From contig NZ_ANLA01000007.1 of assembly GCF_000348685.1 (NCBI RefSeq), positions 62,001 through 126,000 on the forward strand: a DNA stretch of 64,000 bases. The letters are read 5' to 3'. Positions 9,862-19,028 of the stretch are shown piece by piece. The position numbers and the translations under genes are program-made. The number at the start of each line of letters is the position of its first letter. Positions within the stretch are counted from its first letter, which is position 1. The DNA comes from Xanthomarina gelatinilytica (lineage in GTDB: Bacteria; Bacteroidota; Bacteroidia; Flavobacteriales; Flavobacteriaceae). The notes below the pieces were generated by a model. That model searched no databases, had not been told where the DNA came from, and worked only from the letters and a program-made list of their open reading frames with translations.

Positions 9862-11238
9862 ATGGTTTTAAGCAACTACACCAAAGAGTTTAAATACAAC
9901 TGGAAACTGTCGGCTCCTGTCATGTTGGGCATGTTGGGACATACCTTTGTGCAGTTTATAGACAATGTGATGGTTGGGCAATTGGGAACTGCCGAACTGG
10001 CTGCTGTGTCCCTTGGTAATAGTTTTATGTTTATTGCCATGTCTTTAGGGATAGGTTTCTCTACGGCCATTACGCCTTTGGTTGCCGAAGCAGATGCAGC
10101 CAAACATTTTTCAAAAGGGAAATCGGCATTCAAACACGGTCTGTTTTTATGTACCGTTTTAGGGGTTTCCTTGTTCCTATTGGTGTTTTTTGCAAAACCC
10201 CTCATGTATTTAATGAAACAGCCCTTGGAAGTGGTTGAACTGGCTATTCCGTATTTAAATTTGGTGGCCGTTTCATTAATTCCATTAATAGTGTTTCAGG
10301 CCTTTAAACAGTTCAGCGACGGTTTGTCCATGACCAGATATCCCATGTATGCAACCATTTTGGCAAATGTGGTAAACGTGTTTTTAAACTACGTGTTGAT
10401 TTTTGGAAAGTTTGGTTTTCCAGAACTGGGCATAGTTGGAGCTGCTTATGGTACATTGGCATCACGAGTGGTCATGGTGGCATATATTTGGTGGTTGCTA
10501 AAAGGAAAAGAAAAATCCAAAGCCTATGTTACCAACATCAAGTTTTTTTCATTAAACAAATTGATGCTAAAAAAACTGATGAACTTGGGTGCTCCAAGTG
10601 CCATGCAAATGTTTTTTGAAGTGGCCATTTTTACAGCAGCCATTTGGTTAAGTGGCTTGTTGGGCAAAAACCCACAGGCAGCAAATCAAATAGCTTTAAA
10701 CCTATCGTCCATGACCTTTATGGTGGCTATGGGATTAAGTGTCACTTCCATGATTCGGGTTGGTAACCAGAAAGGCTTAAAAAATTATCTGGAACTGAGA
10801 CGCATTGCCTTTTCCATTTTTTTATTGGGAACCATATTTGCTGTCTTTTTTGCCATAGTCTTTTTTGCGTTTCATAAGCATTTACCTAAAATGTATGTGG
10901 ATTTTAACGATTTGGAAAACCTGGCAGACAATACCGAAGTGGTAAGCATTGCATCCAAACTATTGATAGCAGCAGCCTTTTTTCAAATAAGTGATAGCAT
11001 TCAAGTCGTGATGCTTGGTGCTCTAAGAGGTTTACAGGATGTAAAAATCCCAACCATTATGACCTTTGTTTCCTATTGGATCATAGGGTTTCCTATTAGT
11101 TTTTTCTTGGGAAAAGAGGAAGCTTATGGAAGTTTTGGGATTTGGTTGGGCTTATTGGCAGGATTAACAACAGCCGCTATTTTATTATATGTTCGATTTA
11201 ATTATCTTACTAAAAAATTGATTCTTGATAACAACTAA
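9862..11238 (+). CDS. MATE family multidrug/cation efflux transporter
   Basis: A 458-residue inner-membrane protein with about twelve hydrophobic helices in two MATE halves. The first half holds the segment MLGHTFVQFIDNVMVGQLGTAELAAVSLGNSF and the second the segment NLGAPSAMQMFFEVAIFTAAIWLSGLLG. Members of the NorM branch export cationic drugs in exchange for Na+ or H+. Length and topology are normal. The substrate cannot be read from sequence. It is followed after 22 bases by a small conserved-looking gene. Confidence 0.93.
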   Translation: MVLSNYTKEFKYNWKLSAPVMLGMLGHTFVQFIDNVMVGQLGTAELAAVSLGNSFMFIAMSLGIGFSTAITPLVAEADAAKHFSKGKSAFKHGLFLCTVLGVSLFLLVFFAKPLMYLMKQPLEVVELAIPYLNLVAVSLIPLIVFQAFKQFSDGLSMTRYPMYATILANVVNVFLNYVLIFGKFGFPELGIVGAAYGTLASRVVMVAYIWWLLKGKEKSKAYVTNIKFFSLNKLMLKKLMNLGAPSAMQMFFEVAIFTAAIWLSGLLGKNPQAANQIALNLSSMTFMVAMGLSVTSMIRVGNQKGLKNYLELRRIAFSIFLLGTIFAVFFAIVFFAFHKHLPKMYVDFNDLENLADNTEVVSIASKLLIAAAFFQISDSIQVVMLGALRGLQDVKIPTIMTFVSYWIIGFPISFFLGKEEAYGSFGIWLGLLAGLTTAAILLYVRFNYLTKKLILDNN

Positions 11239-11257
11239 CAACTAACAACTAACAACA
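11230..11257. repeat. Heptanucleotide simple repeat (AACAACT)n
   Basis: About three perfect AACAACT units plus a partial lie between the MATE stop and the ATG at 11261, directly in the leader of the small gene. Related 7-bp arrays occur at 26941-27064 and 61117-61170. Confidence 0.75.
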
Positions 11258-11260
11258 ACT

Positions 11261-11488
11261 ATGGATTTCCCAAAATTCTTATTAGGCGACAACACCGATT
11301 ATCCAACAGCAATTTTTGTGATACACACAGAATTTCCTAGATTTATTATCAATTTAGAAAATGATGATGTGGAATGGTTGGAAGATTTCGATCAGCACGA
11401 TCAAAAAGAACTTGAAATGGAGGCTGAAAGTTTAATCCAACAAGCAACCGATTTTTACGACAGGGAAATTTCCCGTTACGAAGATTAA
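11261..11488 (+). CDS. Small acidic conserved-type protein, function unknown
   Basis: A 75-residue soluble, acidic protein (MDFPKFLLGDNTDYPTAIFVIHTEF...) rich in Asp and Glu in its second half. It has no signal peptide or membrane segment. Its ATG lies just after a heptanucleotide repeat. I do not recognise a defined domain; the regular codon use and the clean spacing between two real genes on the same strand support it as a gene. Confidence 0.75.
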   Translation: MDFPKFLLGDNTDYPTAIFVIHTEFPRFIINLENDDVEWLEDFDQHDQKELEMEAESLIQQATDFYDREISRYED

Positions 11489-11572
11489 TAAACACACAAT
11501 AATCAAATAAGGGCTTGAATAAAACTAATCAGGGATATTTTAAGCATTTTTAACTATAGGTACCCATAACAC

Positions 11573-12145
11573 ATGTTAGAACAACTTTTACAACTGGACA
11601 CAGACCTTTTTTTATACCTTAACAACTTAGGAAGTACCACTTGGGATGCTTTTTGGATGTTTTATACCACCAAGTTTTATTGGATACCCTTTTATGCTGT
11701 GTTGTTGTTTTTAATATTTAGGCAGCATACACCAAAAATGTTTTTGGTAACCTTGGTGGTTGTAGCTCTTATGGTCACTTTTACAGACCAAATCACCAAT
11801 TTGTTTAAGCATGGGCTCATGCGTCCTAGACCTTGTCATGAAGAAGCTTTACAAAGTGTCATGCGATTGGTAAAACCACATTGTGGTGGTAAATATGGCT
11901 ATTTTTCTGGTCATGCCTCCAATTCCATGGCAGTTGCTGTTTTTGTAGGCTTGCTGCTAAGGCATAAATACCGATACCTTATTTTTATCATGCTTTTTTG
12001 GTCTGCTTTAATGGGATATAGCAGGATTTATATAGGTGTTCATTACCCTCTGGATGTGCTAAGTGGTTTTGTGTTTGGAGCAGGTTCTGGATTTATGTTC
12101 TATAAACTAAGTCAGTTTTTAAAGCATAAATACAAGCTTCACTAA
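11573..12145 (+). CDS. PAP2-family membrane phosphatase
   Basis: A 190-residue integral membrane acid phosphatase of the PAP2 superfamily, whose members dephosphorylate undecaprenyl pyrophosphate or phosphatidyl lipids. The three signature motifs are present: KHGLMRPRP (motif 1), FSGHASNSMA (motif 2, PSGH variant with Phe for Pro) and SRIYIGVHYPLDV (motif 3 with the catalytic His). Five or six hydrophobic helices are visible. It ends one base from the convergent GT39 gene, whose pathway also uses polyprenyl carriers, but a functional link is only suggestive. Confidence 0.93.
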   Translation: MLEQLLQLDTDLFLYLNNLGSTTWDAFWMFYTTKFYWIPFYAVLLFLIFRQHTPKMFLVTLVVVALMVTFTDQITNLFKHGLMRPRPCHEEALQSVMRLVKPHCGGKYGYFSGHASNSMAVAVFVGLLLRHKYRYLIFIMLFWSALMGYSRIYIGVHYPLDVLSGFVFGAGSGFMFYKLSQFLKHKYKLH

Positions 12146-12146
12146 C

Positions 12147-13784
12147 TTACTTTCTCTCAAAAATATAAAACACGTTCAAAAGCCTGTCGTTATAGGGTTT
12201 GGAATCTGAAGGGAAACGGTTTAAATTATAGGTTCTTAGCTTTTTAATTTCAAAATCGGTTTCCAATCGGTTTAATGTTTTTTCCTTTAAAGGGTCTTTG
12301 CTAAGCAATCCAAACCTGCTCTCTTTTGGCATCTTGGTTTCCTCATCGTACAAGGAGATAAAAGGAATTTTGTCTCCATAATACCAAAGCATTTCTGGAG
12401 ACACATAATTTTCGGCATACAATTTCAATCCTTCAGCTTCCAGTTCGGTTTTAAGATTTGAAATAGACTGGTATTGCTCATTTGTCACCCCTTTGGAAAG
12501 TGGCAAGACCGTTAGTATAACACCTGCAAAAAAGAGAATTGTAAGTCTAAATACCATACGTATATTTTTTTGTCTCAAATAAGCTAACATGCTTAGCCCC
12601 AATCCGAATAAAACAATTGATGCCAAAATGTAGGATACCAAATGACTGGTTATCGCATCCTTTAAAAACACATAGCCAAGAATGGGAAAAGCCAGTCCAA
12701 TACAAGCTATAAGTCCAAAATGAACATATACCGGAAAGGTTTCACGTTTATCGGTGAGCGTGTTAAAACGTCTGATTAAATAGTCTATATAAAACCCAAT
12801 ATTGATTGCCAACGGAATTAAAACAGGCATCAGGTATCTCGATTTCTTTTCTGGAATTAGGGAAAGGAGCAGAACGGCCAAAAGGGTCCAAAGCAAACTA
12901 AATTGATAGCCCTTTAAATGGTTTACCCTTGTCTTTAAATAAGGATACAACAAACTTATAAAAGCAGGAATGGTCCAAAGGCCACTTTGAGTGAAAAAAC
13001 TCCAATAATAATAAAACGGTCTGATGTTATAACTGGACCAATTGGAAGTTTCCTTGTCTGTAATGGCATGAAAGGTGTCGGGATCTTGATATCTTACATA
13101 CAAATACCACCAACCTCCAACCACTAACGCCAAAACAATCACACTTAAAAAGGAAAAGGCCTTGGCTTTTACGTTCTTGTATTTAAATACAAAACCATAA
13201 GCCAACAAAAAAGGCAACATCAAGGCATACATGGAAACGGGACCTTTGCTTAAAAACGAAAAGCCTATAAAACAACCTGCCAGAAAGCTGTGTTTCCAAT
13301 AGGATTTATTTTTTTCAAACAAAAGAAATAACTGATAGATGGCCACACACATAAAGCCATGTGTAAAAATATCCCAAGGCGCTTCAATGGTAATAGCTAT
13401 AATATAAAAGGAAGTTATGGCAATAAAAGCATGTTGCAGGCTCTGTGTGGTATCTTTAACCAATAACATTGAAATTTTAAATATGGACACTCCAAGAATC
13501 ATGATAAACAAAATGGCTGGAAGCCTAAGGGCAAAGGTGCTTTTTATACCAAATAGCAATCCAGAGACAGCAGTAAGCCAGGTTGGTAAGGGAGGTTTTT
13601 CGTAACGTGGTTCGCCGTTCATGGTGGTTAACAACCAGTTGCCATCTTGTACCATTTCTCTGGCTGTGATAAAGTTCCTGGCTTCCATGATGGAAACATC
13701 CAATACCTTTAAATTGGGTAACAACATAAAGGCTGTAAACAAACAGATACTAATAACAGGATGTCTTTTTATAAGTTTTATCAT
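12147..13784 (-). CDS. GT39 (ArnT-like) polyprenyl-phosphate sugar transferase
   Basis: A 545-residue multi-pass inner-membrane glycosyltransferase. The first periplasmic loop shows the GT39/ArnT signature: acidic EARNFITAREM followed by the WLTTMNGEPRYEKPPLPTW segment. About eleven to twelve helices follow, then a soluble C-terminal domain. The family moves a sugar from a polyprenyl-phosphate donor to an acceptor such as lipid A on the periplasmic face. It is the last gene of an operon (GT2, LAB_N, GT39) with 4-bp and 1-bp overlaps, so the GT2 product is the likely source of its donor. Confidence 0.9.
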   Translation of the reverse strand: MIKLIKRHPVISICLFTAFMLLPNLKVLDVSIMEARNFITAREMVQDGNWLLTTMNGEPRYEKPPLPTWLTAVSGLLFGIKSTFALRLPAILFIMILGVSIFKISMLLVKDTTQSLQHAFIAITSFYIIAITIEAPWDIFTHGFMCVAIYQLFLLFEKNKSYWKHSFLAGCFIGFSFLSKGPVSMYALMLPFLLAYGFVFKYKNVKAKAFSFLSVIVLALVVGGWWYLYVRYQDPDTFHAITDKETSNWSSYNIRPFYYYWSFFTQSGLWTIPAFISLLYPYLKTRVNHLKGYQFSLLWTLLAVLLLSLIPEKKSRYLMPVLIPLAINIGFYIDYLIRRFNTLTDKRETFPVYVHFGLIACIGLAFPILGYVFLKDAITSHLVSYILASIVLFGLGLSMLAYLRQKNIRMVFRLTILFFAGVILTVLPLSKGVTNEQYQSISNLKTELEAEGLKLYAENYVSPEMLWYYGDKIPFISLYDEETKMPKESRFGLLSKDPLKEKTLNRLETDFEIKKLRTYNLNRFPSDSKPYNDRLLNVFYIFERK

Positions 13785-14401
13785 GCCGATTTATGTAATA
13801 AAACAAGATTTCTAATATAAATAACGGTTCCTAAAACATGACCTACAAACAGGACTGGATCTTTCCTAAAAATGGCGTAGGTTAAAATCAATGTAGAACC
13901 AAACAGACTTAAAATCCAGAAACCCAAAGGCAAAGCAGATTCTTTGTGTCTTTCGGAATAAATCCACTGATACACAAAACGTAGGGTAAAAACAACTTGA
14001 GACACAATGCCCAAGGCCAATAACCAAAACGGAATGGCTTCGTTTTTAAATAATAGTTCCACATCTATGGCATTGTTGTTATAATAAAAAATAACAATGA
14101 AAATTGGGACAAAAAACAAAAATATCTGTAGGATTTTAGGCAAACGTTGCCATTGATTCTGTAATTGTAAATTCCTAATGTATATAAAATAGGTTAAGGC
14201 CTGTCCAAACATGATGGCAAAGTCGTTTCTTAAATATCCATAAACAAACAGTAAAAAGGAAGCCATTAGACTTAAGGACCAAAACAGGGTAGGTGTGGTT
14301 ACCTGTTTTTGTTTTTCTGAAGTGAGCCATTGTACTATAAGTCTGGAAGAGAATAAAATTTGAGCCAAAAACCCAATACTATATGTAATCCAGTTGCTCA
14401 T
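13781..14401 (-). CDS. Membrane protein with two lipid-A-disaccharide-synthase N-terminal (LAB_N) domains
   Basis: A 206-residue inner-membrane protein made of two similar halves, each with about three helices: residues 1-75 (IGFLAQILFSSRLIVQWLTSEKQ) and about 125-206 (LGIVSQVVFTLRFVYQWIYSERH). The shared pattern Q-x-x-F-x-x-R-x-x-x-Q-W-x-x-S-E marks the LAB_N domain. There is no LpxB catalytic part. It overlaps its neighbours (TAATG with GT2, ATGA with GT39), which suggests a role between synthesis and transfer of a lipid-linked sugar, perhaps in moving it across the membrane. That role is inference. Confidence 0.88.
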   Translation of the reverse strand: MSNWITYSIGFLAQILFSSRLIVQWLTSEKQKQVTTPTLFWSLSLMASFLLFVYGYLRNDFAIMFGQALTYFIYIRNLQLQNQWQRLPKILQIFLFFVPIFIVIFYYNNNAIDVELLFKNEAIPFWLLALGIVSQVVFTLRFVYQWIYSERHKESALPLGFWILSLFGSTLILTYAIFRKDPVLFVGHVLGTVIYIRNLVLLHKSA

Positions 14402-15114
14402 TATCCTTTTTTAGCTACAGTATAGTTAATATACTTTTTCTTCATCCACAAATAAGCAAAACAATCCATTAAAGGGCCAAGCAATCGGTTCCATAAGCCA
14501 AACTTGGCAGTACCTGCTATTCTTGGAAAGTGCTGTACGGGAACCTGAATGATTTTTCCTTCCTGTAACAAAATCATGGCTGGTAAAAATCGGTGCAACC
14601 CCTTAAACATGGGGATGCGTTTGGCATAGTCTGTTTTAATAACTTTTAAAGGGCATCCCGTATCGTCCATGCCATCGTGGGTGAAGGCACGTCGGATTCC
14701 ATTGGCAATGGTAGACGACATGTTTTTAACAAAACTGTCTTTTCTGTTGGCCCTCACTCCAGTTACCAAGTCGTAAGTGTCTATGTGCTCTAAAAGTAAA
14801 TTAAAATCTTCTGGGGCTGTTTGTAAATCGGAATCTATATAGCCTACCAAAGGCGTGTCGACATAATCAAAACCAGCTTTGATGGCAGCACTTAAACCCC
14901 TGTTCTCCTTAAAACAGATATAATTGAAATCTGTTTGTCTGTTGCAAATGCTTTCAATAAGGTCTTGGCTTGTATCCTTGGAGCCATCGTTAACAAAAAG
15001 GATTTTGGTTTTCCTGGTTGCAATTTTGGTGTAATCCAACAGCGCTTGTTCAACACGAATTAAATTATCTTCTTCATTATAAACGGGAACTATAATGGTA
15101 AAATCGTAACTCAT
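14401..15114 (-). CDS. GT2 polyprenyl-phosphate glycosyltransferase (DPM1/ArnC-like)
   Basis: A 237-residue GT-A fold enzyme that should transfer a sugar from a nucleotide donor to undecaprenyl phosphate. It has the N-terminal FTIIVPVYNEEDNL motif, FVNDGSKDTS, the DXD-like YIDSDLQTAP and the GVRANRKDSF segment of the DPM1-like group. No C-terminal membrane helices are seen, unlike ArnC/GtrB. The start at 15114 was chosen over 15162 because a well-formed promoter (TTG-N18-TACATTTG) lies at 15134-15162, inside the longer frame. It leads the GT2-LAB_N-GT39 operon. Confidence 0.9.
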   Translation of the reverse strand: MSYDFTIIVPVYNEEDNLIRVEQALLDYTKIATRKTKILFVNDGSKDTSQDLIESICNRQTDFNYICFKENRGLSAAIKAGFDYVDTPLVGYIDSDLQTAPEDFNLLLEHIDTYDLVTGVRANRKDSFVKNMSSTIANGIRRAFTHDGMDDTGCPLKVIKTDYAKRIPMFKGLHRFLPAMILLQEGKIIQVPVQHFPRIAGTAKFGLWNRLLGPLMDCFAYLWMKKKYINYTVAKKG

Positions 15115-15133
15115 AAATGGTTTCTTGGTACTG

Positions 15134-15162
15134 CAAATGTATTCTTTTTTAAAGAATTCCAA
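15134..15162 (-). promoter_or_regulatory. Primary-sigma promoter of the GT2-LAB_N-GT39 operon
   Basis: On the minus strand TTG (15162-15160), an 18-base spacer and TACATTTG (15141-15134) match the Bacteroidota TTG-N17-23-TAnnTTTG consensus. The -7 element ends 19 bases before the chosen GT2 ATG. Confidence 0.75.
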
Positions 15163-15271
15163 TCTTACAAAAAAAAAATGTTTCTTTGTAATAGCTTTAA
15201 AACATTTGAAATAACCATTTTAAATAACTAGGTTTATGTTTTTAAAGCAGCATAAAACTAACAAACCATCT

Positions 15272-16216
15272 ATGAAGATTTTAGTAACAGGAGCCGTAGG
15301 GTTTATTGGTTCACACACAGCAGAGCGCTTGCAAAGTTTGGGACATCAAGTTGTGGGAATCGATAATTTTTCGCCTTATTATAGTGAAAGCTTAAAGAAA
15401 TTGAATGAAAAAGCACTCCTGGAAAAAGGCATAACTGTTATAAAAAAAGATTTAAGGGATGCCGATCTGTTGCAAAGGCTGCCTCAGGATGTTGCCTATA
15501 TTTTTCATTTTGCTGCCCAACCGGGAATTTCCAAAACATCCACTTTTGAAGACTATTTTACAAACAACATCTTGGCTACCAAAAATCTCATAGATTATGC
15601 CTTGCAGCTACCAAATTTAAAAATGTTTGCAAACATAGGAACCTCTTCCATATATGGTTTGGAAGCCACCTTTCCTGAAAGTATGGCACCTAAACCAGCC
15701 TCGCATTATGGAGTTACCAAATTGGCAGCAGAGCAGTTGGTACTTCAAAAATCAAGGGAAAAGAAAATGAAAGCCTGTTCTTTAAGACTCTATTCGGTAA
15801 TTGGCCCTCGGGAACGACCGGAGAAAATGTACACCAAACTTATAGCCTGTGCTTTCAATGACCAAGCATTCCCCTTATATAAAGGTTCCGCCACACATTT
15901 GAGAAGTTTTACCTATGTTGGGGATATTGTAGATGGTATAGTAAGTATTATCGATAAGGAACATGCAGTTGATGGGGAAATTATCAACTTGGGCACAGAG
16001 GTGGAACATACCACACAAGAAGGGATTGAAGCTGTGGAATCCGTAATTGGGAAATCTATTAAAATAGCTCATGTGGAAGCGAGGGCTGGCGATCAGTTAC
16101 GTACCAAGGCCAATATAGATAAAGCCAAAAAACTGCTTGCTTACAATCCACAAACCACCTTGTTGGATGGGGTTAAAAAGCAGGTGGAATGGTACAAGGC
16201 CCATTTTTTAAAATAA
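15272..16216 (+). CDS. NAD-dependent nucleotide-sugar epimerase (UDP-glucuronate 4-epimerase-like SDR)
   Basis: A 314-residue extended short-chain dehydrogenase. The N-terminal NAD site is MKILVTGAVGFIGSH (an Ala replaces the usual second Gly), followed by GIDNFSPYYSESLK. The catalytic pair is Tyr-x-x-x-Lys in HYGVTKLAAEQ. These features fit the UDP-glucuronate/UDP-glucose 4-epimerase group. The ATG at 15272 was chosen as it gives the standard N-terminus; an upstream frame adds 12 odd residues. It is divergent from the GT2 operon and may supply its sugar. Exact substrate is uncertain. Confidence 0.9.
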   Translation: MKILVTGAVGFIGSHTAERLQSLGHQVVGIDNFSPYYSESLKKLNEKALLEKGITVIKKDLRDADLLQRLPQDVAYIFHFAAQPGISKTSTFEDYFTNNILATKNLIDYALQLPNLKMFANIGTSSIYGLEATFPESMAPKPASHYGVTKLAAEQLVLQKSREKKMKACSLRLYSVIGPRERPEKMYTKLIACAFNDQAFPLYKGSATHLRSFTYVGDIVDGIVSIIDKEHAVDGEIINLGTEVEHTTQEGIEAVESVIGKSIKIAHVEARAGDQLRTKANIDKAKKLLAYNPQTTLLDGVKKQVEWYKAHFLK

Positions 16217-16351
16217 AATTTCAATAGTTTTGTCATTAAGGTTTTTGGTATCGATTACAACCTTATAACCTCAGTTTTAATTTCTAACGGTTATTACATG
16301 GATTTCTAGGGTTTCGCTCCCTTACAAAGGGTATTTTTCGAGTCTTTAATT

Positions 16352-17428
16352 TTAAACCTTGAACCTTAAAAGGTAATCTGCAGCAGCAAAAGGAGTTGTT
16401 TTGTTTTCTTCAATCAATTGCAGTTGTTTTTCTAGGGCTACCTTAATTTCTTTGTCATTGAAAAAATTCGATTTCAAATGCTCCTCAATGGTTTGAATGA
16501 GCCAAAATTTATTTTGTTCACTTCGCTTTTTATTAAAATAGGCTGTTTTGTAGGTCAGCGAAACATAATCCTGAATCTGTTCCCAGATATCTTGAATGCC
16601 TTCATTTTTTAAGGCACTGCACAACATGACCTTGGGTTGCCATCCGGAAGATTTTTTAGGATACAGGTGCAAGGCCCTGTTAAATTCCACCTTGGCCACT
16701 TTGGCTTGTTTTAGGTTGTCCCCATCAGCTTTATTGATGGCTATAAGGTCTGCCATTTCCATAATACCCCGTTTTATACCTTGAAGTTCGTCTCCGGCTC
16801 CTGCTAATTTCAATAACAGGAAAAAATCTACCATGCTGTGCACGGCAGTCTCACTTTGTCCCACCCCAACAGTTTCAATTATAATGGTGTCAAAACCAGC
16901 AGCTTCACATAAAATAATGGTTTCCCGGGTTTTTCTGGCAACACCCCCAAGCGATTCCCCAGAAGCTGAAGGCCTAATAAAAGCCTTAGGCTCTTTTACC
17001 AAAGCTTCCATTCGGGTTTTATCACCTAAAATACTGCCTCTGCTTACCGAGCTGCTTGGGTCTACGGCTAAAACAGCTACTTGTTTTCCCAGACTTGTAG
17101 CCAGTAAGCCAAAACTTTCTATAAAGGTGCTTTTGCCTACCCCAGGAACTCCTGTAATACCTATGCGCACAGATTTATTGGCATGTGGCAAACACCCTTT
17201 TATAAGGGCATTCGCTTTTTCAAAATGTGATGGGTTCTTGCTTTCAATAAGGGTAATGGCCCGACTTAAGGCTGTGATATCGCCCTGTAATATTCCGGAA
17301 ATTAGATCTTCGGTACTGGGTTGTTTGTGACGTTTGGATTTTATCCTAGCAATGGAAGACCTGTTAATGCTTTCAGGTTCTTGAATGCCTTTTTTTTCTT
17401 CCAATGCCGATTTTTTTTCTTTTGCCAC
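16352..17428 (-). CDS. meaB: Methylmalonyl-CoA mutase-associated GTPase MeaB
   Basis: MeaB is the G3E-family GTPase chaperone that protects and reloads adenosylcobalamin-dependent methylmalonyl-CoA mutase. The 358-residue protein has the P-loop GITGVPGVGKSTFIE, the segment AVDPSSSVSRGSILGDKTRM, ETVGVGQSE and the base-recognition motif NKADGDN. The start is GTG at 17428. The mutase itself is not in the window. A PduO-type adenosyltransferase 7.7 kb away (25127-25699) would make the cofactor. Confidence 0.95.
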   Translation of the reverse strand: MAKEKKSALEEKKGIQEPESINRSSIARIKSKRHKQPSTEDLISGILQGDITALSRAITLIESKNPSHFEKANALIKGCLPHANKSVRIGITGVPGVGKSTFIESFGLLATSLGKQVAVLAVDPSSSVSRGSILGDKTRMEALVKEPKAFIRPSASGESLGGVARKTRETIILCEAAGFDTIIIETVGVGQSETAVHSMVDFFLLLKLAGAGDELQGIKRGIMEMADLIAINKADGDNLKQAKVAKVEFNRALHLYPKKSSGWQPKVMLCSALKNEGIQDIWEQIQDYVSLTYKTAYFNKKRSEQNKFWLIQTIEEHLKSNFFNDKEIKVALEKQLQLIEENKTTPFAAADYLLRFKV

Positions 17429-17745
17429 CTGAGCTATTATTTGTTCAAAAGTTGAGATTCAATATTTGAAATGCTTTTAAAAGATAAAGATATCATTATA
17501 TTTTCGGAAGTAAAACTAAATTTTTAAAGGCTTGTAAAAACAAACTTAAACCCTTAATCCAACGCCTTGAATCTTAGGGTTTATTGATTGGAAACCCACC
17601 CGAACGTACCCTCCGGTACAGGCAGGTTGGGGATTGGAGTTTATAGCATAGGATATTGAACTTTAAATCTTAAACCTAGATCCAAGAACAAAGTACAAAG
17701 TATAAAGAATTAAGAACCTTAAATCTTAAACAACACAAAGGCTAT
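17429..17745. other. Intergenic region with a dispersed repeat
   Basis: No gene is seen. A repeat-like stretch at about 17588-17645 contains CGGTACAGGCAGGTTGGGG and the neighbouring GATTGGAGTT, which reappears in inverse orientation at about 59485-59512. The rest is AT-rich with short TTAAGAATTAAG and CTTAAATCTTAAAC runs. Confidence 0.6.
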
Positions 17746-18300
17746 TTATTTCAATGGCACAACAACTTTTGTGTTATCCCAAGCCATGGTTAAAGACAAA
17801 TTATCAGTGGAATTATCAAAGCCAATGGTAAATTGTTCCACGGTAGTATCAATTTTTTGGACAGGAACTTCCACATCCACCACATCAAACTCAGGCTCTC
17901 TCATGGGTTTCATTTCCATGTCTACGCCCCATGGGTATTCTTTTCTATTGAACATCACATGCCATGTGGAGTCGTTGGGGATGGTCCATAAAGTATATTT
18001 TCCAGCAGGAAGGGAGTCGCTACCCACTTTTAAAGGTTTGTTGGTTTCAAAGGTTGTAGCTTCGTTGGCTCCTGTTCGCCAAACCTGATTGTAAGGTACC
18101 AGCGCTCCAAAAATCTCACGATTCCTTTTGGAAGGTCTATTGTAAAAAACCTTCAATTCAATATCATCTACCTTAAAACTGACAATTTTTTTCGGACTCA
18201 ATGGTTTTTTCAACAGGCCATCATTTAAAACAGAGTACACAAAAACACCAATAGCAACAAGCACTAAAAGTCCAATGATCCATTTTAAAAATCTATTCAT
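17746..18300 (-). CDS. DUF2911 domain-containing envelope protein
   Basis: A 184-residue protein with an N-terminal membrane anchor or uncleaved signal (about residues 5-25) and a DUF2911 domain: VFYNRPSKRNREIFGALVPYNQVWRTGANEAT, then the segment LPAGKYTLWTIPN ... WHVMFN. The family is common in Bacteroidota and has no settled function. It is divergently placed to the sigma-factor gene at 18477. Family assignment is good. Confidence 0.88.
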   Translation of the reverse strand: MNRFLKWIIGLLVLVAIGVFVYSVLNDGLLKKPLSPKKIVSFKVDDIELKVFYNRPSKRNREIFGALVPYNQVWRTGANEATTFETNKPLKVGSDSLPAGKYTLWTIPNDSTWHVMFNRKEYPWGVDMEMKPMREPEFDVVDVEVPVQKIDTTVEQFTIGFDNSTDNLSLTMAWDNTKVVVPLK

Positions 18301-18412
18301 AACTAGCTATTTTTTTGAGAGATAAAGATACTTTAAAAGATATATTAAGTAAAAATGAAACGCAAATTTCTTTCCAAATATTTTAATAACTTCAAAAAAA
18401 TATCACTTTTTT

Positions 18413-18437
18413 GCAACAACCCATTTTTTCTGTCGTC
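18413..18437 (+). promoter_or_regulatory. Candidate ECF-type promoter before the 18477 sigma gene
   Basis: GCAAC (18413-18417), 16 bases, then CGTC (18434-18437) resembles the AAC / CGTC pattern of ECF promoters and lies 40 bases before the sigma-factor ATG, where autoregulation is usual. It is a single instance, so the call is tentative. Confidence 0.4.
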
Positions 18438-18476
18438 TTTAAAGGGAACAAACCAATTAAAAACCAAAAGTAAGGC

Positions 18477-19028
18477 ATGTTTCAAAGCAGCATTATTGAA
18501 AAATGCAAACAAAACGATCGCAAGGCACAAATGCAATTATACAACCAGTACTGCCAGGGCATGTATATTGTGGCAAAGCGATTTTTGAAACAGGATGCTG
18601 AAGCCGAAGATATGGTTCAGGAAGCTTTTATTAAAGCGTTTTCCAAACTTCATCAGTATCAAGCTGAGGTCACTTTTGGAGCTTGGTTAAAACGTATTGT
18701 CATCAACACCTGTATCGATGCTTTAAAATCCAAAAACCAACAAATGGTCGCTTTGGAAGAGGTGCACCTAAAAGTTGTGGATACAGATGAGAACGACAAA
18801 TGGTTGGTGGACGATGCTGTTACTTTGGACGACATTAAAGAGGCCATCCTTAAGCTACCTGAAAAATACAGATATGTGGTCATGCTTTACATTATGGAAG
18901 GCTACGACCATCAAGAAATTTCGGAAATCTTAAAAATCTCGGAAGTCGCCTCAAGAACACAGCTATATAGAGGGAAATTACAATTGCAAGAACGGTTAAA
19001 ACAGGTAAAAAATGGCACAAGATATTAG
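18477..19028 (+). CDS. ECF-type RNA polymerase sigma factor
   Basis: A 183-residue sigma-70 family protein with only regions 2 and 4. Region 2 is the segment YIVAKRFLKQDAEAEDMVQEAFIKAF with TFGAWLKRIVINTCID; region 4 is LPEKYRYVVMLYIMEGYDHQEISEILKIS with a helix-turn-helix. Its 3' end overlaps the next gene by 17 bases, typical for a sigma/anti-sigma pair. The target genes probably include its own operon (18477-21091). Confidence 0.93.
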   Translation: MFQSSIIEKCKQNDRKAQMQLYNQYCQGMYIVAKRFLKQDAEAEDMVQEAFIKAFSKLHQYQAEVTFGAWLKRIVINTCIDALKSKNQQMVALEEVHLKVVDTDENDKWLVDDAVTLDDIKEAILKLPEKYRYVVMLYIMEGYDHQEISEILKISEVASRTQLYRGKLQLQERLKQVKNGTRY

